Positions 47,085 to 56,655 of a stretch of 64,000 bases of DNA are shown piece by piece. The position numbers and the translations under genes are program-made. Under the pieces are notes generated by a model. The model worked only from the letters and a program-made list of their open reading frames with translations. It did not search any database and was not told the DNA's origin. The DNA comes from Rhodoblastus sp963710275 (GTDB lineage: Bacteria > Pseudomonadota > Alphaproteobacteria > Rhizobiales > Beijerinckiaceae), in the NCBI GenBank assembly GCA_963710275.1, contig CAVPZS010000012.1:124001-188000 (forward strand). Reading direction: 5' to 3'. Each line of letters begins with the position of its first letter. Positions within the stretch are counted from its first letter, which is position 1.

Positions 47085-47961
47085 ATGCTGTTATATGCTG
47101 TTACGGCCGGCGTCCTGTTCGGCCTCTATTTCAGCCTCGTCGGGCTCGGGGCTCAATCTCGCCTTCGGCGTCATGCGCATCGTCAATCTGGCGCATGGCG
47201 GGGTGCTGATGCTCGGCGCCTTCCTCGCCTCCTGGCTGTTCAAGTCCTATGGCGTCAATCCGGTCACTTCCGTCGCAGTGGCGCTGATCGTGTTCACGCT
47301 GCTGGGCTTGCCGGTCTATTACCTGCTTGTTCCGCGACTGTTGCGCGCGAAAGACCCGGAGATGCTGTCGCTGATCCTGTTCTTCGGCCTGTCGCAGGTC
47401 ATCGAGGCGCTGGCCGGCATCGCCTTCGGGCCGAACGACCGCTCCATCCCCGGCAAGGCGCTCGGCGTCGGCCCCCTGCATCTCCTCGGCCAGACTTATC
47501 CGGGCGCCTGGCTGGTCGCCGGCGGCGTCGGCGCGGCGCTGGTCTTCTGTGTCTATGTGTATCTTTACCGGACGCGGCTCGGCCAGGTGACGCGGGCGAT
47601 CATGGCGCAGCGCGACGAGGCGCTGGCGACCGGCGTCGACGTGCACAGGGCCTCCGCCGTCGCCTTCGGCGTCAGCCTGGGGCTGGCGGCGGCGGCGGGC
47701 GTCATGGCGCCATTCATGTTCGGCTCGTTCAATGTGTCGATGGGCCATGACATCAACATCCTGGCCTTTGTCGTCATCGTCATCGGCTCGCTCGGCGATC
47801 CGCTCGGCGCCGTGCTCGGCGGCCTGATCTATGGCGTGGCGCTGATGCTGATGCAGAAATATCTCAGCTCCTGGGCGAACCTGCTGCCCGACCTGCTGCT
47901 GATCGCGATCCTGCTGATCCGGCCGAGCGGCTTGCTCGGAAGGCAGGCGCGGAATGCCTAG
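47085..47961 (+). CDS. livH: Branched-chain-type ABC permease LivH, one frameshift
   Basis: Inner-membrane permease of about 292 residues with eight or so helices. LivH signatures are GLNLAFGVMRIVNLAHGGVL, MLGAFLASWLF, TRAIMAQRDEALATGVDVHR and VVIVIGSLGDPLGAVLGGLI. The frame breaks near 47150, where GGGG should be GGG (restoring SLVGLGLNLAFG). The start ATG 47085 is 23 bp after the binding-protein stop. It overlaps livM by 8 bp. Confidence 0.92.
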
Positions 47962-48874
47962 GTTCTTGCGCCACGCGCTGCTGACCTTCGTTCCCGTGAT
48001 CGGCGCGCTCACTGTGGCGCCCTGGCTCTATCCGAACCAGCTGCTGCTGTTCAATTTCATCGTCTTCCTCATTCTCGCGCAGGGCGTGAACATCATCTAC
48101 GGCTTCACCGGCTATCTGCCCTTCGGCTATGTCGGCTTCTTCGGCGCCGGGGCCTATGGCTTCTCGCTTTCGGTGCTGCATCTGCATTTCTCGGCCTTTC
48201 CGGCGCTGGCCGTCGGCGCCCTGTGCGCTGTTATGCTCGGGATGTTGCTCACGCCGCTGCTGCGGCTGTCGGGCGCCTATTTCGCCATCGCCAACCTCGC
48301 CGCCGGCATGGCCGCCTTCCAGATCGTCTCCAACCCCGACCTGACGGAGATCACCCGCGGTCCCTACGGCGTGTCGCTTTCCGGCGTCTATGCCCCCGAC
48401 CTCGCCTATGGCGTGGCGCTGGGCGTCCTCGCCTTCACCCTGGCGCTGGTGATTTTCCTGCGCAATTCGCGCTTTGGCCTGGCGCTGCAGGCGATCCGCG
48501 AGGATGCGGTGACGGCGGGCATGGCTGGCGTCAATGTCGTGCGGCTGCGCACCCTGTCCTGGCTGCTTTCGGCGCTGGTCGCGGGTCTCGCGGGGGGCGT
48601 CTACGCCTGGTATGTCTCGGTTTTCTATCCCGAGACCGTGTTCTCCTCGAATTTCTCCATCTTCGCCATCGTCTTCGCGCTGTTCGGCGGGGTCGCGACC
48701 ATCACCGGGCCGATCCTTGGGGTGATCCTGCTCTATGGCGCCTATAACGCCATCGGCATCTCCGCGCCGCAATATTTTCAGCTGATCTATGGCCTGCTGA
48801 TCATGGGGCTGGTGCTGTTCCTGCCCGAGGGACTGGTTTCGATCTTCAAGCGCTGGGGGATCGATGTCCCCTAA
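47954..48874 (+). CDS. livM: Branched-chain-type ABC permease LivM
   Basis: Second inner-membrane permease, 306 residues. Family features are FLILAQGVNIIYGFTGYLPF, GYVGFFGAGAYGFSLSVL, SRFGLALQAIREDAVTAGMA then GVNVVRLRTLSWLLSALVAG, and ALFGGVATITGPILGVILLY. Intact. Overlaps livH at the start and livG at the end (11 bp), so the importer genes are tightly coupled. Confidence 0.94.
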   Translation: MPRFLRHALLTFVPVIGALTVAPWLYPNQLLLFNFIVFLILAQGVNIIYGFTGYLPFGYVGFFGAGAYGFSLSVLHLHFSAFPALAVGALCAVMLGMLLTPLLRLSGAYFAIANLAAGMAAFQIVSNPDLTEITRGPYGVSLSGVYAPDLAYGVALGVLAFTLALVIFLRNSRFGLALQAIREDAVTAGMAGVNVVRLRTLSWLLSALVAGLAGGVYAWYVSVFYPETVFSSNFSIFAIVFALFGGVATITGPILGVILLYGAYNAIGISAPQYFQLIYGLLIMGLVLFLPEGLVSIFKRWGIDVP

Positions 48875-49586
48875 GCCCCCCGCGCTGTTGCGCGTCAAGA
48901 ATCTGGTCAAGAATTTCGGCGGCTTCCGCGCCCTTTCCGGCGTAAGTTTCCATGTCGCGCCCGGGGAGGTGCTGGGGCTGGTTGGCCCCAACGGCTCGGG
49001 CAAGACCACCTGCATCAATGTCATCACCGGCCTCTATCGGCCCTTGGCCGGCCGCGTGATCTTCGACGGGCGCGACGTCGGCGGCCTGCCGTCGCACAAG
49101 ATGGTCCATCTGGGCGTGGCCCGCACCTTCCAGGTTCCCAAACCCTTCATGACGCTGACCGCGCGCGAGAACATCGAAGTGGCCGCGACTTACGGCGGCG
49201 GACCGCCGGTGGACATGGCCGCGCTGCTCGCCTCGGTCGGACTCGACGGGCTGGCGGGCAAGCGGGCGTCGGAACTCAATTCCGTGCAGCAGAAGATGCT
49301 CGATCTCGCCCGGGCGCTGGCGACCGGCCCGCGCCTGCTCTGCGTCGACGAACTGGCGGCGGGGCTGACGCATGGCGAACTCGATTCCGTCGCGCAACGG
49401 CTGCGCGCGCTCGCCGCCGGCGGCGTCGCCATGCTGGTGGTCGAACATTTGATGAGTTTCATCGATCAGGTGACCGACCGGGTGATCGTGATGAACGCCG
49501 GCAAGGAGATTTTCGAGGGCGTGCTCGCCGACGCGGTCCAGGATCCGCAGGTGGTCGAAGTCTATCTCGGAGCCGACCATGGCTGA
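48864..49586 (+). CDS. livG: Branched-chain-type ABC ATP-binding protein LivG, degenerate signature motif
   Basis: A 240-residue ABC ATPase. Walker A is GLVGPNGSGKTTCINVITGL, the Q-loop region is VARTFQVPKPFMTLTARENI, Walker B is LLCVDELAAGL with the catalytic Glu after Asp, and the H-loop is MLVVEHLMSFI. The ABC signature reads LNSVQQKMLDLARAL in place of LSxGQ. That is a strong departure, so this half may form a degenerate ATP site with LivF. Confidence 0.92.
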   Translation: MSPKPPALLRVKNLVKNFGGFRALSGVSFHVAPGEVLGLVGPNGSGKTTCINVITGLYRPLAGRVIFDGRDVGGLPSHKMVHLGVARTFQVPKPFMTLTARENIEVAATYGGGPPVDMAALLASVGLDGLAGKRASELNSVQQKMLDLARALATGPRLLCVDELAAGLTHGELDSVAQRLRALAAGGVAMLVVEHLMSFIDQVTDRVIVMNAGKEIFEGVLADAVQDPQVVEVYLGADHG

Positions 49587-50287
49587 GATTCTGCGTCTCG
49601 GAAGGGGTCGAGGCGAGCTATGGCGCCGTTCAGGCGCTGTGGGGCGCCGGCGTCAGTTTGCCGGAGGGCGAAACCCTTGTCCTGCTCGGCTCCAACGGCG
49701 CCGGCAAGACAACTCTGCTCAAGGCGCTGATGGGGCTGATACCCTCGAAGGCGAGCCGCCTCGATTTCGCGGGGCGCGACATAAGGACGCTCAGGACCGA
49801 CGCGCGGGTGCGCGCGGGCATGGCCTACATGTCGGAAATCGGCTGCTTCCCGACGCTCACCATCGACGAAAATATCCGCATCGGCGGTCATTTCGTCGCG
49901 GCTTCCGCCTTGCGGCGGCGCACGGAGGAGCTTTACGAAACCTTCCCGGCGCTGGCCAATCGCCGCTCGACGCTGGCGGGCGCGCTTTCAGGCGGCCAGC
50001 GGAAGATGCTCGGCATCGCCAAGGCGCTGGCGGGCGAACCGCGCCTTTTGCTGATGGACGAGCCCTCTTCCGGCCTGTCGCCGCTGCTGGTCAAGGAGGT
50101 GATCGCGCTGCTGGGGAAATTCCGCGGCGGCGGCTTGTCGCTGCTCATCGCCGAGCAGAACGTGAATTTTCTGGCGCTTGCCGATCGCGTCGCGACGCTT
50201 GAGGGCGGGCGGATCGGTTTTGCCGGAACGGTCGAGGCGCTGCATGCCGACGGCGCCCTGCGCCGCGCCTATTTCGGGTTGAAGTGA
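49579..50287 (+). CDS. livF: Branched-chain-type ABC ATP-binding protein LivF, one frameshift
   Basis: About 235 residues. Walker A is VLLGSNGAGKTTLLKALMGL, the signature ALSGGQRKMLGIAKAL is canonical, Walker B is RLLLMDEPSSGLSPLL and the H-loop is LLIAEQNVNFL. The frame breaks near 49600, just after MAEILRL; the other frame continues EGVEASYGAVQALWGAGVSL, so a single indel is enough. It overlaps livG by 8 bp and completes the importer. The convergent acyl-CoA dehydrogenase gene ends 7 bp away. Confidence 0.92.
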
Positions 50288-50293
50288 TCGTCG

Positions 50294-51469
50294 TCAATAG
50301 GCGCGCGGCAGGCCGAGGCGATGCTCGGCGAGATAGGACAGGATGAGATTGGTCGAGATCGGCGCCACCTGATAGAGGCGGGTCTCGCGGAACTTGCGCT
50401 CGATGTCGTAGTCGGCGGCAAAACCGAAGCCTCCAAAGGTCTGGATGCAGGCGTTGGCCGCCTCGTTGGAGGCGTCCGCCGCCAGCAGCTTGGCCATGTT
50501 GGCCTCGGCGCCGCAGTCCTTGCCCGCCTCATAGAGCGCGAGGCCTTCGCGAACCATCAGCTCCGCCGCGCGCATGTTGGCGTAGGCGCGCGCCAGCGGG
50601 AACTGGACGCCCTGGTTTCGGCCGATCGGCCGGCCGAAGACCTCGCGCTCGCAGGCATAGGCGGAAGCCTTCTGCAGGAACCATTTGGCGTCGCCGACGC
50701 ATTCGGCGGCGATGAGAAGCCGTTCGGCGTTCATGCCGGAGAGGATGTAGCGAAACCCCTTGCCCTCTTCGCCGACAAGGTTTTCGGCGGGCACCCGCAT
50801 GTCGTCGAAGAAAATTTCGGTCGTGGCGTGGTTCATCATCGTCCGGATCGGGCGGATCGTCAGGCCGTGGCCCAGCGCCTCGCGCATGTCGACGATGAAC
50901 ACCGACAATCCGTCGGTACGCTTGCCTTCGGCGCGCTTGGCGACGTCGGCTCGCGGCGTGGTGCGGGCCAGCAGCAGCATGAGGTCGGAATGTTCTGCCC
51001 GGCTGGTCCAGATCTTCTGACCCTTGACGACATAATGGTCGCCGTCGCGGCGGGCGAAGGTGGTGATCGACGAGGTGTCGGAGCCGCTCCCCGGCTCGGT
51101 CACGCCGAAAGCCTGCATGCGCAAGGCGCCGGAGGCGACGCTCGGCAGTATCCGCGCCTTCTGCTCGGGATTGCCGTGCCGCAGCACCGTTCCCATCACA
51201 TACATCTGCGCATGGCAGGCGCCGCCATTGCAGCCGGCGCGCTGGACCTCCTCCAGGATCGCGGCGGCCGCCGACAGGCCGAGACCGGAGCCGCCATGAT
51301 CTTCCGGGATCAGGGCGGAGAGAAAGCCGGCCTCAGTGAGCGCCCGCACGAATTCGGTCGGATACGCCATCTTCTCGTCGAGGGCGCGCCAATATTCGCC
51401 GGGATAATCGGCGCAGAGCCGCGCGACGGCGTCCCTTATGTCCTGATGGTCGAGCGGAGCGTGCAACAT
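50294..51469 (-). CDS. Acyl-CoA dehydrogenase
   Basis: A 391-residue FAD enzyme that puts a 2,3-double bond into an acyl-CoA. Signatures are LTEAGFLSALIPEDHGGSGL, the flavin/substrate motif FGVTEPGSGSDTSSITTFAR, KIWTSRAEHSDLMLLLARTT, VFGRPIGRNQGVQFPLARAY and CIQTFGGFGFAADYDIERKF. The C-terminal position that holds the catalytic Glu in short/medium-chain enzymes reads LYQVAPIST, so the base must come from elsewhere, as in long-chain and isovaleryl enzymes. Intact. An exact regulon operator (B) lies 10 bp upstream of its start. Confidence 0.93.
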   Translation of the reverse strand: MLHAPLDHQDIRDAVARLCADYPGEYWRALDEKMAYPTEFVRALTEAGFLSALIPEDHGGSGLGLSAAAAILEEVQRAGCNGGACHAQMYVMGTVLRHGNPEQKARILPSVASGALRMQAFGVTEPGSGSDTSSITTFARRDGDHYVVKGQKIWTSRAEHSDLMLLLARTTPRADVAKRAEGKRTDGLSVFIVDMREALGHGLTIRPIRTMMNHATTEIFFDDMRVPAENLVGEEGKGFRYILSGMNAERLLIAAECVGDAKWFLQKASAYACEREVFGRPIGRNQGVQFPLARAYANMRAAELMVREGLALYEAGKDCGAEANMAKLLAADASNEAANACIQTFGGFGFAADYDIERKFRETRLYQVAPISTNLILSYLAEHRLGLPRAY

Positions 51470-51479
51470 TGGCTAACCG

Positions 51480-51494
51480 TTTCAAAGACTGAAA
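51480..51494. promoter_or_regulatory. Operator B, exact TTTCA-N5-TGAAA
   Basis: TTTCA-AAGAC-TGAAA, an exact match, 10 bp before the acyl-CoA dehydrogenase start at 51469. Its position favours repression. Confidence 0.7.
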
Positions 51495-51589
51495 CTATAT
51501 TTCGCAAAAAAGCCGGCGTCAACGTGCGCGCCCGTCCCACGCCAGGCGGTCGGCAAGGCGATTGAGTTTTGCATTTTCATGAATTAGAG

Positions 51590-51604
51590 TTTCAAGCAAT
51601 GAAA
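51590..51604. promoter_or_regulatory. Operator C, exact TTTCA-N5-TGAAA
   Basis: TTTCA-AGCAA-TGAAA, an exact match, upstream of the CaiB-type gene and 110 bp from operator B on the other side of the divergent gap. Confidence 0.7.
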
Positions 51605-51622
51605 TAAAATCCAGGAGAATCG

Positions 51623-51667
51623 ATGGCTTGGCCGGTGGAAGTCGCGGCGGCGGGAGCCGGCGCATGA
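51623..51667 (+). CDS. Possible 14-residue leader ORF coupled to the CaiB-type gene
   Basis: ATG 51623 has the best ribosome site in the region (CCAGGAGAATCG) and opens a 14-codon frame MAWPVEVAAAGAGA whose TGA overlaps the ATG of the CaiB gene. It may be a leader that feeds ribosomes to the next start, or one more indel in the true N-terminus of the CaiB gene. Confidence 0.3.
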   Translation: MAWPVEVAAAGAGA

Positions 51668-52923
51668 CCGACGATCGCGAAAAACAGCGCGCCCTCGAGG
51701 GCGTGCGTGTGCTCGATCTCTCGCGGGTGCTCGCCGGTCCCTGGTGCTCGCAGATGCTCGGCGATCTCGGCGCCGACGTGATCAAGGTCGAATCGCCCGG
51801 GCGGGGCGACGACACCCGCGCCTGGGGGCCGCCCTTCCTGCCTCCGGCGACGCCGCAGACCGGCAACCCGCACGGGGAAAGCGCCTATTATCTCGGCGCC
51901 AACCGCAACAAGCGCTCCATCGCCGTGGACTTCGCCAACCCCGAGGGCGCCGCGCTGATCCGCCGGCTGGCGGAGAATTGCGACGTCGTGATCGAGAACT
52001 ACAAGGTCGGCGGCCTCGCCAAATATGGTCTCGACCATGCCAGTTTGCGCGCCATCAATCCGCGTCTCGTCTATTGCTCGATCACCGGCTTTGGCCAGGA
52101 CGGTCCCTATGCCGATCGGGGCGGCTATGATTTCGTCGTCCAGGCGATGGGCGGCCTGATGAGCGTGACCGGCCTTCCCGACGACGAGCCCGGCGGCGAG
52201 CCGTTGCGGGCGGGCGTCGCCGTCTGCGACCTCTTCACCGGAGTCTATGCGGCGACGGCGATCCTGGCGGCGTTGCGCCACGCCGAGCGCACCGGGGAGG
52301 GCCAGGTCATCGACTGCGCGCTGCTCGATACGCAAGTGGCGGTGCTGGCCAACCAGGGCATGAGCTGGCTGGTCGGCGGGGTGATCGGCGAGCGCATGGG
52401 CAATCGGCATCCGACGGTCGTTCCCTACCGCGTTTTCCGCGCCCGCGATCGTGCGATGGTGGTGGCGGTCGGCAATGACGGACAATATCGCGCGCTGTGC
52501 CGGGCGCTTGACCGCAAGGATCTGCTGGAGGATCCGCGCTTCCTCACCAACAGCCTGCGCATCGCCCATCGCGACGTGCTGGAGGCGGACCTGGGCGGGA
52601 CCATCGTGCGCTTCGACGCCGCCGAACTCACGGAGAAGCTGGTCGCAGCCGGCGTGCCGGCCGGACCGATCAACCGGGTCGACCAGGTCTTCGCCGACCC
52701 GCAGGTGCGCCATCGCGAGGTGGTCCACCTTTTCACCCGCGACGATGGCGTGGATATTCCGACCGTCGGCTATCCGCCGCGCCTGTCGGTGACCGGCGCC
52801 GATTATCGCCGGCCGCCGCCGCGCCTGGGCGAACATACTTTTGAGGTGCTGGAGGCCGATCTCGGCTTGAGCCAAACCGAGATCGAAAGACTGGTCGCTG
52901 GGGGCGCCATCGCCGGATTTTGA
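51664..52923 (+). CDS. CaiB/BaiF family (class III) CoA-transferase
   Basis: A 419-residue enzyme that moves CoA from an acyl-CoA to a carboxylic acid. Class III features are LEGVRVLDLSRVLAGPWCSQ, MLGDLGADVIKVE, the catalytic aspartate region GDDTRAWGPPF, ADRGGYDFVVQAMGGLMSVT and GEGQVIDCALLDTQVAVLAN. It probably activates the imported acid or a pathway intermediate. I take ATG 51664 as the start; see the leader ORF for the alternative. It is divergent from an acyl-CoA dehydrogenase, with operators B and C between them. Confidence 0.92.
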   Translation: MTDDREKQRALEGVRVLDLSRVLAGPWCSQMLGDLGADVIKVESPGRGDDTRAWGPPFLPPATPQTGNPHGESAYYLGANRNKRSIAVDFANPEGAALIRRLAENCDVVIENYKVGGLAKYGLDHASLRAINPRLVYCSITGFGQDGPYADRGGYDFVVQAMGGLMSVTGLPDDEPGGEPLRAGVAVCDLFTGVYAATAILAALRHAERTGEGQVIDCALLDTQVAVLANQGMSWLVGGVIGERMGNRHPTVVPYRVFRARDRAMVVAVGNDGQYRALCRALDRKDLLEDPRFLTNSLRIAHRDVLEADLGGTIVRFDAAELTEKLVAAGVPAGPINRVDQVFADPQVRHREVVHLFTRDDGVDIPTVGYPPRLSVTGADYRRPPPRLGEHTFEVLEADLGLSQTEIERLVAGGAIAGF

Positions 52924-52926
52924 ATT

Positions 52927-53706
52927 CTAGTGGCCGTTGAACACCGGCTTGCGCTTGGCGCGGAAGGCGGCGACGCCTTCCTTGAAATCTTCCGAGCCGA
53001 AAGCCACGGTCTGGGCATGGGCCTCGTCTTCCAGAAACGCCTCGAGCGAGTTCTCGTGCGCGCGGGCGATCAGGCGCTTGGTCAGGCCGAGCGAGACCGA
53101 AGGACCCGCGGCGAGGCTTTCCGCCAGCTCCAGCGTGCGATCGAACAATTCCTCGGGCGGGAACAGCCGCGAGACGAAGCCGAGCCGAAAAGCCTCTTCG
53201 GCGGAGACGTCGCGGTTGGTCAGCAATATGTCCTTGGCGCGAATGGCGCCCACGGCGCGCGACAGCGTGTGGACCACGGCGAGGTCCGGCGCGGCGCCGA
53301 CGCCGGGAAAGCCCGCCTTGAAGCGGGCGTCCGCCGCGGCGCAGACAATGTCGCCCATCAGCGCCAGCGACAGGCCGGCTCCGGCGGCGACGCCATTGAC
53401 GGCGGTCAGGACCGGCTTTTCCGTGGAAAGCAGACGGCTGACCCAATCATGGGTCGCCTGCATGCGGCGGCGCACGGCGACCGTCCGATGCTCGTCCATG
53501 GTGCGCAGGTCGCCGCCGGCGCAGAAGGCGCGGCCGTTCCCCGTGATCATGATCGCCCGGATCTCGGCATCGGGCAGCAAGGTCGCCACCGCCTTGGCCA
53601 TGCCGTCCTTGATGCCCTGCGACAGGGCGTTGAGTGACGAGGGCTCGTTGAGGGTCACGATCCCGACCCGGCCGCGTCTTTCCAACCTTACCGAAACCTC
53701 CGCCAT
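52927..53706 (-). CDS. Enoyl-CoA hydratase/isomerase family protein
   Basis: A 259-residue crotonase-fold protein. Segments are GRVGIVTLNEPSSLNALSQG, the first oxyanion loop NGRAFCAGGDLRTM, the second AVNGVAAGAGLSLALMGDIV and the C-terminal FKEGVAAFRAKRKPVFNGH. At the usual first catalytic Glu position the sequence FKAGFPGVGAAPDLAVVHTL has Gly, and the second site has Asp, so it may be an isomerase or an atypical hydratase. Convergent with the CaiB-type gene (3-bp gap) and divergent from the CoA-transferase, sharing operator D. Confidence 0.9.
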   Translation of the reverse strand: MAEVSVRLERRGRVGIVTLNEPSSLNALSQGIKDGMAKAVATLLPDAEIRAIMITGNGRAFCAGGDLRTMDEHRTVAVRRRMQATHDWVSRLLSTEKPVLTAVNGVAAGAGLSLALMGDIVCAAADARFKAGFPGVGAAPDLAVVHTLSRAVGAIRAKDILLTNRDVSAEEAFRLGFVSRLFPPEELFDRTLELAESLAAGPSVSLGLTKRLIARAHENSLEAFLEDEAHAQTVAFGSEDFKEGVAAFRAKRKPVFNGH

Positions 53707-53786
53707 GACCCTCTCCTTTGCTCGGCGCCTATCGCGAAAACAAGCCTAGACGAAAATGAGCGGTTAGGCGATATTGCGAAAGGACA

Positions 53787-53801
53787 TTTCATCAAACGAA
53801 A
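53787..53801. promoter_or_regulatory. Operator D of the TTTCA-N5-TGAAA family
   Basis: TTTCA-TCAAA-CGAAA, one mismatch, between the divergent enoyl-CoA hydratase and CoA-transferase genes. It would overlap an earlier ATG at 53801, which supports the later start at 53831 for the CoA-transferase. Confidence 0.65.
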
Positions 53802-53830
53802 TGCGCGACCCCTCAGAGGTCACCGGGGAA

Positions 53831-55099
53831 ATGCCGAAAAATACGACGCTGGATCAGATTCTGGGGCTGTTGAAGCCGGGCATGCGCGTGCTTCTTCACG
53901 CCGGCCCCGCGGAATCGCTCGCGCTCCGGCAAGCGTTGCGCGCGGCGCCCGAACATGCCGCGGACGTCACCTTCACCGGCCTGTTCATCCCCCACATCAA
54001 CAGCTTCGATTATGGCTCGCTGACGGCCACGACCCGGGTGGAAAGCCTGTTCGTCCCCGCCGTCGCACGAAAAACCTTCGAGGCCGGGCGCCTCGATTTG
54101 CTGCCGATCCATTATTCGGCCTTTCCCGATCATTTGCGCCGTTTTCCCGTCGACCTCGCGCTGCTGCATCTGCCGCCGGCGCTTAACGGGCGCTTCTCGT
54201 GCGGCGTGGCCGGCGACATCGCCGAGGGCGCGCTGCGCTTCGCCCGCCGCGTCGTCGTGCTGGTCGATCCCTCGCTGCCCTCTACGCACGGCGGCGTGGC
54301 GCTCGATGCGGACGACGCCGAGGCCGTGGTCGAGATCGAGGAGACCGCGCCGCCGCCGGAGGTCGAGGACCCCGATGATCCCCGGCTCGACCGTCTGGCC
54401 GTCGCCGTGGCCGGTCTGGTCGAGGATGGCGACACGTTGCAGATCGGCATCGGGCGCCTGCCCGAGAGCGTGTTGCGAAAGCTCGTCGACCGCCGCCGCC
54501 TCCGGTTTCATTCGGGCATGATCACCGACGAGGTCGCCGCCCTGTTCGAAGCCGGCGCCATCGCCGAGCGCTCTTCCGGCGATCCCCTGGGCGACGCGGC
54601 GCCGATCCTGACCGGCATAGCCCATGGCGGCGCGACTGTGCGCCGCCTTGCCGCCCGCGAGGAAGTTGCGGTCCATGGCGTCGACGTCACCCATGACATC
54701 AGGCGCATCGCGGCGATCCCGCGATTTGTCGCGATCAATTCCGCCATCGAGGTCGACCTGTTCGGCCAGGTCAACAGCGAGGCCATCGGCGCCCGCCAGG
54801 TCAGCGGCATTGGCGGCGCGGTCGATTTCACCCGGGCGGCGCGGCTGTCGCCCGGGGGGCGCGCAATCGTGGCGCTGCAATCGCGCTTCGGCGAAAAACC
54901 CCGTATCGTCCCAAAGCTCGCCAGTGACGTCGTCAGCCTCGGCCGCGCCGACATGGACACGCTGGCGACCGAAAACGGCGCCGCGCGCCTGCGCGATCTC
55001 GGCCTCGACGCCCGCGCCGAAGCGATCATCGCCCTCGCCGACTCGCGCGACCGCGCCGCCCTGGCCGACGCCTGGGCGGCGATGCGCGCCAAGATGTGA
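53831..55099 (+). CDS. Acetyl-CoA hydrolase/transferase family (class I CoA-transferase)
   Basis: A 422-residue enzyme of the 4-hydroxybutyrate/acetyl-CoA transferase type. Both halves are visible: GMRVLLHAGPAESLALRQAL and RFPVDLALLHLPP at the N-terminus, then GDTLQIGIGRLPESVLRKLV, FHSGMITDEVAALFEAGAI, FVAINSAIEVDLFGQVNSEA and GIGGAVDFTRAARLSPGGRA at the C-terminus. I choose ATG 53831, which follows GGGGAA and leaves the operator upstream; starts at 53801 and 53774 are in frame. It leads an operon with two acyl-CoA synthetases (8-bp gap, then 11-bp overlap). Confidence 0.9.
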   Translation: MPKNTTLDQILGLLKPGMRVLLHAGPAESLALRQALRAAPEHAADVTFTGLFIPHINSFDYGSLTATTRVESLFVPAVARKTFEAGRLDLLPIHYSAFPDHLRRFPVDLALLHLPPALNGRFSCGVAGDIAEGALRFARRVVVLVDPSLPSTHGGVALDADDAEAVVEIEETAPPPEVEDPDDPRLDRLAVAVAGLVEDGDTLQIGIGRLPESVLRKLVDRRRLRFHSGMITDEVAALFEAGAIAERSSGDPLGDAAPILTGIAHGGATVRRLAAREEVAVHGVDVTHDIRRIAAIPRFVAINSAIEVDLFGQVNSEAIGARQVSGIGGAVDFTRAARLSPGGRAIVALQSRFGEKPRIVPKLASDVVSLGRADMDTLATENGAARLRDLGLDARAEAIIALADSRDRAALADAWAAMRAKM

Positions 55100-55106
55100 G
55101 GCAGAC

Positions 55107-56655
55107 ATGCGCCTGACCCTTTCCCTCCCCCGCGCGCGAAAAATCTGCGGATCGCGGACCGCCACCATCTTCGGCGAGCGGCGCCGCAACTGGGCCGAGT
55201 TGCATGAGCGCGTGGCGCGGCTCGCCGGCGTCCTGCGCGATCTCGGCGTCCATGACGGCGCGCGCGCGGCGATCCTGTCGCATTCGAGCGACCGCTGGCT
55301 GGAGAGCGCCTTCGCCATCCTCTGGGCCGGCGGCGTCATCGTTCCGCTGAGCACGCGGGCCAGCGCGCAAGAACTTCTTCTCCCGCTCGCCGATGTCGAA
55401 GCCGAGGTGTTGCTGGTCTCCGACGATTTCTTGAATATGGTCCCGGAATTGCGCGCGAGCGTTCGCCACGTGGTCCATCTCGGCGAAGGCCCGACGCCGG
55501 CCGGTCTGCTCGACTATGAGGCGGCGCTGGCCAGCCGGGCGCCGGTCGAGGACGCCGCGCGCGCCGGCGACGATCTCGCCGCCATCTTCTTCACCGGCGG
55601 CACCACGGCGCGAGGCAAGGGCGTGATGCTCAGCCACGCCAATATCTACGCCAACGCCATGCAGAGCATGGCCCATTTCCAGTTCGACGACCGCACGGTC
55701 TATCTCCATGCGGGGCCGCTCTATCACCTCGCCGCGGGTTCGCGCATCTTCACCAACACGATCCTCGCGGCGACCCATGTCTTCATCCCGCGCTTCACGC
55801 CGGAAGCGCTGTTCGACGCCGTCGCACGGCATCGCATCACCATGACCTCGATGGTGCCGACGATGATGTCGATGATGCTGCACCATCCCTTGTTCGAGGG
55901 CGCGGACCTGTCGAGCCTCGATGTCATCGGCTATGGCGGCTCGCCCATGCCCGAGGCGCTGATCGTCGAATTGATGGAGCGCCTGCCGCATGTGCGCTTC
56001 GGCCAGGCCTACGGCATGACCGAATTGTCGCCGGCCTGCACCTATCTCGAGCCGCGCCACCACACGCTCGATCCTGCGAAGCGCCACTGGCTGAGTTCCG
56101 GCGGCCGCCCGGCGGTGGGCGTCGACATCCGCATCGTCGATGCGCAGGACCGCGAACTGCCCACGGGCGAAATCGGCGAAATCACCGTCGCCGGGCCCAT
56201 TGTCATGCAGGGATACTGGCGACAACCGGAATTGACGCGCGAAGTCTTGCGGGGCGGCTACATGCACACCGGCGACATCGGCCGCATGGACGAGGATGGA
56301 TTCCTCTACGTGCTCGACAGGCTGAAGGACATGATCGTCACCGGCGGCGAGAATGTCTATTCGGTCGAGGTCGAAATCGGCGATCCGCCAGCATCCCGAC
56401 GTGGCGATGGTCGCGGTCGTCGGCGTTCCCTCTCCCGTCTGGGGCGAGGCCGTCCACGCCGTGGTCGTGCCGCGGGCCGGCGCTCAGCTCGACGCCGAGA
56501 CGATCATAGCGCATTGCCGCCGCCGTCTCGCCGCCTTCAAGGCGCCGCGCTCGGTCGAGTTCCGTGAGGAGATGCCGCTGACGGCGGCCAACAAAATCCT
56601 GAAGAGCGAATTGCGGCGGCCGTTTTGGCAGGGAGCGTCACGGAATGTCGGGTGA
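55107..56655 (+). CDS. Acyl-CoA synthetase (AMP-forming), one frameshift
   Basis: About 515 residues; adenylates a carboxylic acid and joins it to CoA. Motifs are the P-loop FFTGGTTARGKGVMLSHANI (normally TSGTTGxPKG, so it is altered), VRFGQAYGMTELSPACTYLE, MHTGDIGRMDEDGFLYVLDR, LKDMIVTGGENVYSVEVE and the C-terminal LTAANKILKSELR with the adenylating lysine. The frame breaks near 56384, where one extra G turns IAIRQHPDVAMVAVVGVPSP out of frame. It overlaps the following synthetase by 11 bp. Confidence 0.9.
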
